Assembly: GCA_037200985.1 (NCBI GenBank)
Contig: JBBCGJ010000001.1
Coordinates: 2,952,756 to 3,016,755, forward strand
DNA length: 64,000 nt
Reading direction: 5' to 3'
Source: Rhizomicrobium sp.
Lineage (GTDB): Bacteria; Pseudomonadota; Alphaproteobacteria; Micropepsales; Micropepsaceae
Shown here: one piece after another, positions 62,180-64,000 of the stretch
Numbering within the stretch: position 1 is the first letter of the stretch
Layout: each line of letters starts with the position of its first letter
Position numbers and translations under genes: made by a program
Notes under the pieces: generated by a model
What the model was told of the DNA's origin: nothing
Database searches by the model: none
What the model saw: the letters and a program-made list of their open reading frames with translations, nothing else

Positions 62180-63445
62180 TTACAATTGATGCGATCCCAG
62201 AGGGGGCCGATTGGTCACCTCAATCTTTCCCGTCATGGCATATACTCTCAACCACAGCATCAGGAGCTGCGTGACAATTAAAGTTATGCCCACTGCTTCC
62301 AGGTTCCAAATTTTCAACGACGCCACAACAAACACTAGCGTCAGTAGGACCGCTAATATGTTAACGAGTGCCCAACTCGTGTCATAGTTACGTGCAAAAA
62401 GTCCATAATTCAGCACGTCAGACATCGAACGTATCAGCATCGCGACCAACATAGCCGGCAGAAGCCAGGGATAGAGAAGTAACGCAGGTCGCGAAATGTG
62501 GGGCAGTATCAGTTGAATACAACCGTAGACAGCGATTGCGACGACCGAATATACGGCCACCACTTTGAGCACTTCCTGGCGTATGATGCAGATTAATACC
62601 GATGGATCTGCGTGGCGCGCGCCCTCAATCAACTTGGGCATAGCGACTTGAACAACGCCTGCATAAACCAGCTGTTGTAGGCCGTTTGCGATATTTAGAA
62701 AAAATATGTAGACGCCCGTTTCCCCCAAGCCAAGTACGAAATCGACGGCAAAGCGATCCAGAAAAGCAGTGCCGGTCAGGCTCAAATCACTGACGTAAAT
62801 CAGCCTAGATCGCCTCAGATGGGCGATTAGCCAAGGAAAATCTACCGGCGCGGATAATATCTGCTTCCAAGGCCAGTGTCTTAGCCCGAAAAACATCACG
62901 GAAAACGTAACGAAGAGGCCGCCGAGCCAGAAGAGTAATAAAACGAAAAAATCACGAAATCCATGATCCACAAAACCTATCGCCATGAACGGAATAGCCC
63001 ACGCGATACGGAAAAAGAGTAGAAGGTTTGCAAACCACGACTTTCGCAAGCTGATTAGAAAAATGTGCATGTCAAAGGCGACAGACTCGAGCAGGCCAAT
63101 CACCAGAACGACGCCCAAATGAGGCAACGGATGGAAAATTCCCGCCTGAACGGCGGTGAGTGCACAGAGCGCCGCTGACACGTAAAGTGTTGCGTTCACA
63201 GCTAGTCGGTCGCGGACACGCAATGCTGCAGCCTCTTCCGGCATTCCAACAATCTCGCGGGATACCCTGAAGTCGAGCCCAAACCCAAGTGCCGCGGGTG
63301 CGATGATTGTAAGAGCATAAATGAGCCCATACGCACCGACGGCGGCAAGGTCGAGATATTTGGCGATGTAAAGCGTGATCGCGAAGCGAGATATAAGAGC
63401 GCCCGCGCGCAAAACGATATTTGTTAAACTTAGCAAGTAGCTCAT
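62180..63445 (-). CDS. Wzx-like polysaccharide flippase (MATE/MOP superfamily)
   Basis: The product has 421 residues with about 12 membrane segments and very few motifs, as usual for Wzx. The N-terminus (VLRAGALISRFAITLYIAKYL, GAYGLIYALTIIAP) and the segment TGTAFLDRFAVDFVLGLGETGVYIFF resemble polysaccharide biosynthesis membrane proteins. It would flip undecaprenyl-linked repeat units that start with the sugar transferase at 54207-55673. No Wzy polymerase or glycosyltransferase is in the window, so more of the locus should lie beyond 64000. Confidence 0.8.
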   Translation of the reverse strand: MSYLLSLTNIVLRAGALISRFAITLYIAKYLDLAAVGAYGLIYALTIIAPAALGFGLDFRVSREIVGMPEEAAALRVRDRLAVNATLYVSAALCALTAVQAGIFHPLPHLGVVLVIGLLESVAFDMHIFLISLRKSWFANLLLFFRIAWAIPFMAIGFVDHGFRDFFVLLLFWLGGLFVTFSVMFFGLRHWPWKQILSAPVDFPWLIAHLRRSRLIYVSDLSLTGTAFLDRFAVDFVLGLGETGVYIFFLNIANGLQQLVYAGVVQVAMPKLIEGARHADPSVLICIIRQEVLKVVAVYSVVAIAVYGCIQLILPHISRPALLLYPWLLPAMLVAMLIRSMSDVLNYGLFARNYDTSWALVNILAVLLTLVFVVASLKIWNLEAVGITLIVTQLLMLWLRVYAMTGKIEVTNRPPLGSHQL

Positions 63446-63557
63446 TTTGGAAACTTGTCATAGCAGTTCGCACTGCTAGCCGCTGAAATTTGAACGCGAA
63501 GGTTCGCCCAAGTCTGACAAACCAAGGTTTGTTGCGTGCAGGATGGTCTAAAGAAGG

Positions 63558-64000
63558 TCAAACGTGGGCCAGCTTTATTGCGCCGACATATGAGGCGACG
63601 ATTTCAGCGTCGGATAGGGGCGAAGCAATTTTGCGTCCGAATATGAAGGTACAGGACGCGCCGTCCATTGCCGCAGGATTTCTCCGAACCACGTAATCCA
63701 GATATTTAAGCCAAAAAAAACAAACTCTCACTGCGAACGTTGCTGCTTTGCGAAATGCATTTCTTCCGAAGAAAGAAGTTGCGAATGCCTCAAGAGACCA
63801 AGCCAAGGCAGTTGCCGGGCCAGACACCAATCCGGAGTCAATGGCTTCAAATTGCCGGAATAACCCACGATGCCCAGAAAGCGTATAGCGTGTGAAGTCA
63901 TATGCTCCTTCGTGGACTTGCTGCATAAACGGCAGCTCAGAATAAAGCAGCCCATCAATCTTGACGACCCGATAAATTTCCTCCGCGACCCGCATTGGAG
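63558..64000 (-). CDS. C-terminal part of a SAM-dependent methyltransferase
   Basis: About 145 residues before the stop at 63558 are visible and the frame continues past the window end, so the N-terminal SAM-binding half is missing. RVAEEIYRVVKIDGLLYSELPF and HEGAYDFTRYTLSGHRGLFR are typical of class I methyltransferases found in polysaccharide loci, which methylate sugars or lipid intermediates. It is upstream of the flippase with a 112-base gap holding no gene. The ATG at 63995 is probably internal. Confidence 0.75.
   Translation of the reverse strand, partial: PMRVAEEIYRVVKIDGLLYSELPFMQQVHEGAYDFTRYTLSGHRGLFRQFEAIDSGLVSGPATALAWSLEAFATSFFGRNAFRKAATFAVRVCFFWLKYLDYVVRRNPAAMDGASCTFIFGRKIASPLSDAEIVASYVGAIKLAHV

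Noticed and set aside
53619..64000. Search by eye for a repeat of the tRNA-Gly 3' end as a second island border
   Set aside because: None is seen within the window, so a second island at tRNA-Gly is not supported directly.
1..64000. CRISPR arrays and rRNA genes
   Set aside because: No regularly spaced repeats of 24-40 bases and no rRNA-like sequence were seen.

Overview
The window looks like chromosomal DNA of a GC-rich alphaproteobacterium. The signs are Rhizobiales/sphingomonad-type conjugative-element genes, a TonB-dependent receptor, CYP153- and EthA-like oxygenases, and an ordinary housekeeping block between two tRNA genes. The species cannot be named from the sequence alone.

Layout. 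(1) 1-6655: a decayed integrative conjugative element (ICE). It holds a large ParB-like protein, two small genes, and one reading frame in which a strawberry-notch methylase/helicase is fused to the C-terminal third of the conjugation protein TrbI, followed by the DUF2274 gene that normally follows trbI. A deletion of the intervening ICE genes explains this best. (2) 6632-41954: a catabolic cluster of about 35 kb. It encodes a CYP153-type P450, a 2Fe-2S ferredoxin, zinc alcohol dehydrogenase, aldehyde dehydrogenase, acyl-CoA ligase, three acyl-CoA dehydrogenases, a MaoC hydratase, three SDRs, a thiolase, a thiolase-like protein with a DUF35 partner, TesB, a Baeyer-Villiger monooxygenase, four hydrolases, two MFS transporters, a frameshifted TonB receptor and five regulators. 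(3) 41955-44480: an excisionase-like gene and a tyrosine integrase whose last codons run into a minus-strand tRNA (anticodon CAU). This is the likely right border of a genomic island that includes regions 1 and 2. (4) 44481-53618: a core-like block (SIMPL protein, two M3 peptidases, thioredoxin-like protein, enoyl-CoA hydratase homologue, DUF1501/DUF1800 pair) ending in tRNA-Gly(GCC). (5) 53619-64000: a second accessory region with polysaccharide genes (polyprenyl sugar transferase, beta-helix protein, Wzx-like flippase, methyltransferase), broken up by IS630 and IS3 elements and a terminase-small-subunit/XRE/integrase module.

How the genes may work together (inference): the P450 and ferredoxin hydroxylate a terminal carbon of a hydrophobic aliphatic, terpenoid or steroid-like compound. 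ADH and ALDH oxidise it to an acid, the ligase makes the CoA ester, and ACAD, MaoC, SDR and thiolase or thiolase-like/DUF35 shorten it. The BVMO and hydrolases would open ketone or lactone intermediates. The TonB receptor and MFS proteins would move the substrate.

The most notable new signal is an 18-bp motif, TGTGRAACGMYGTTCGAM, that I read in four intergenic regions of the cluster: before the acyl-CoA ligase, between ferredoxin and SDR, before the P450 and before the BVMO. A second 21-bp motif lies before a TetR gene and over a promoter between tesB and an MFS gene. These suggest that the cluster is a coordinated regulon.
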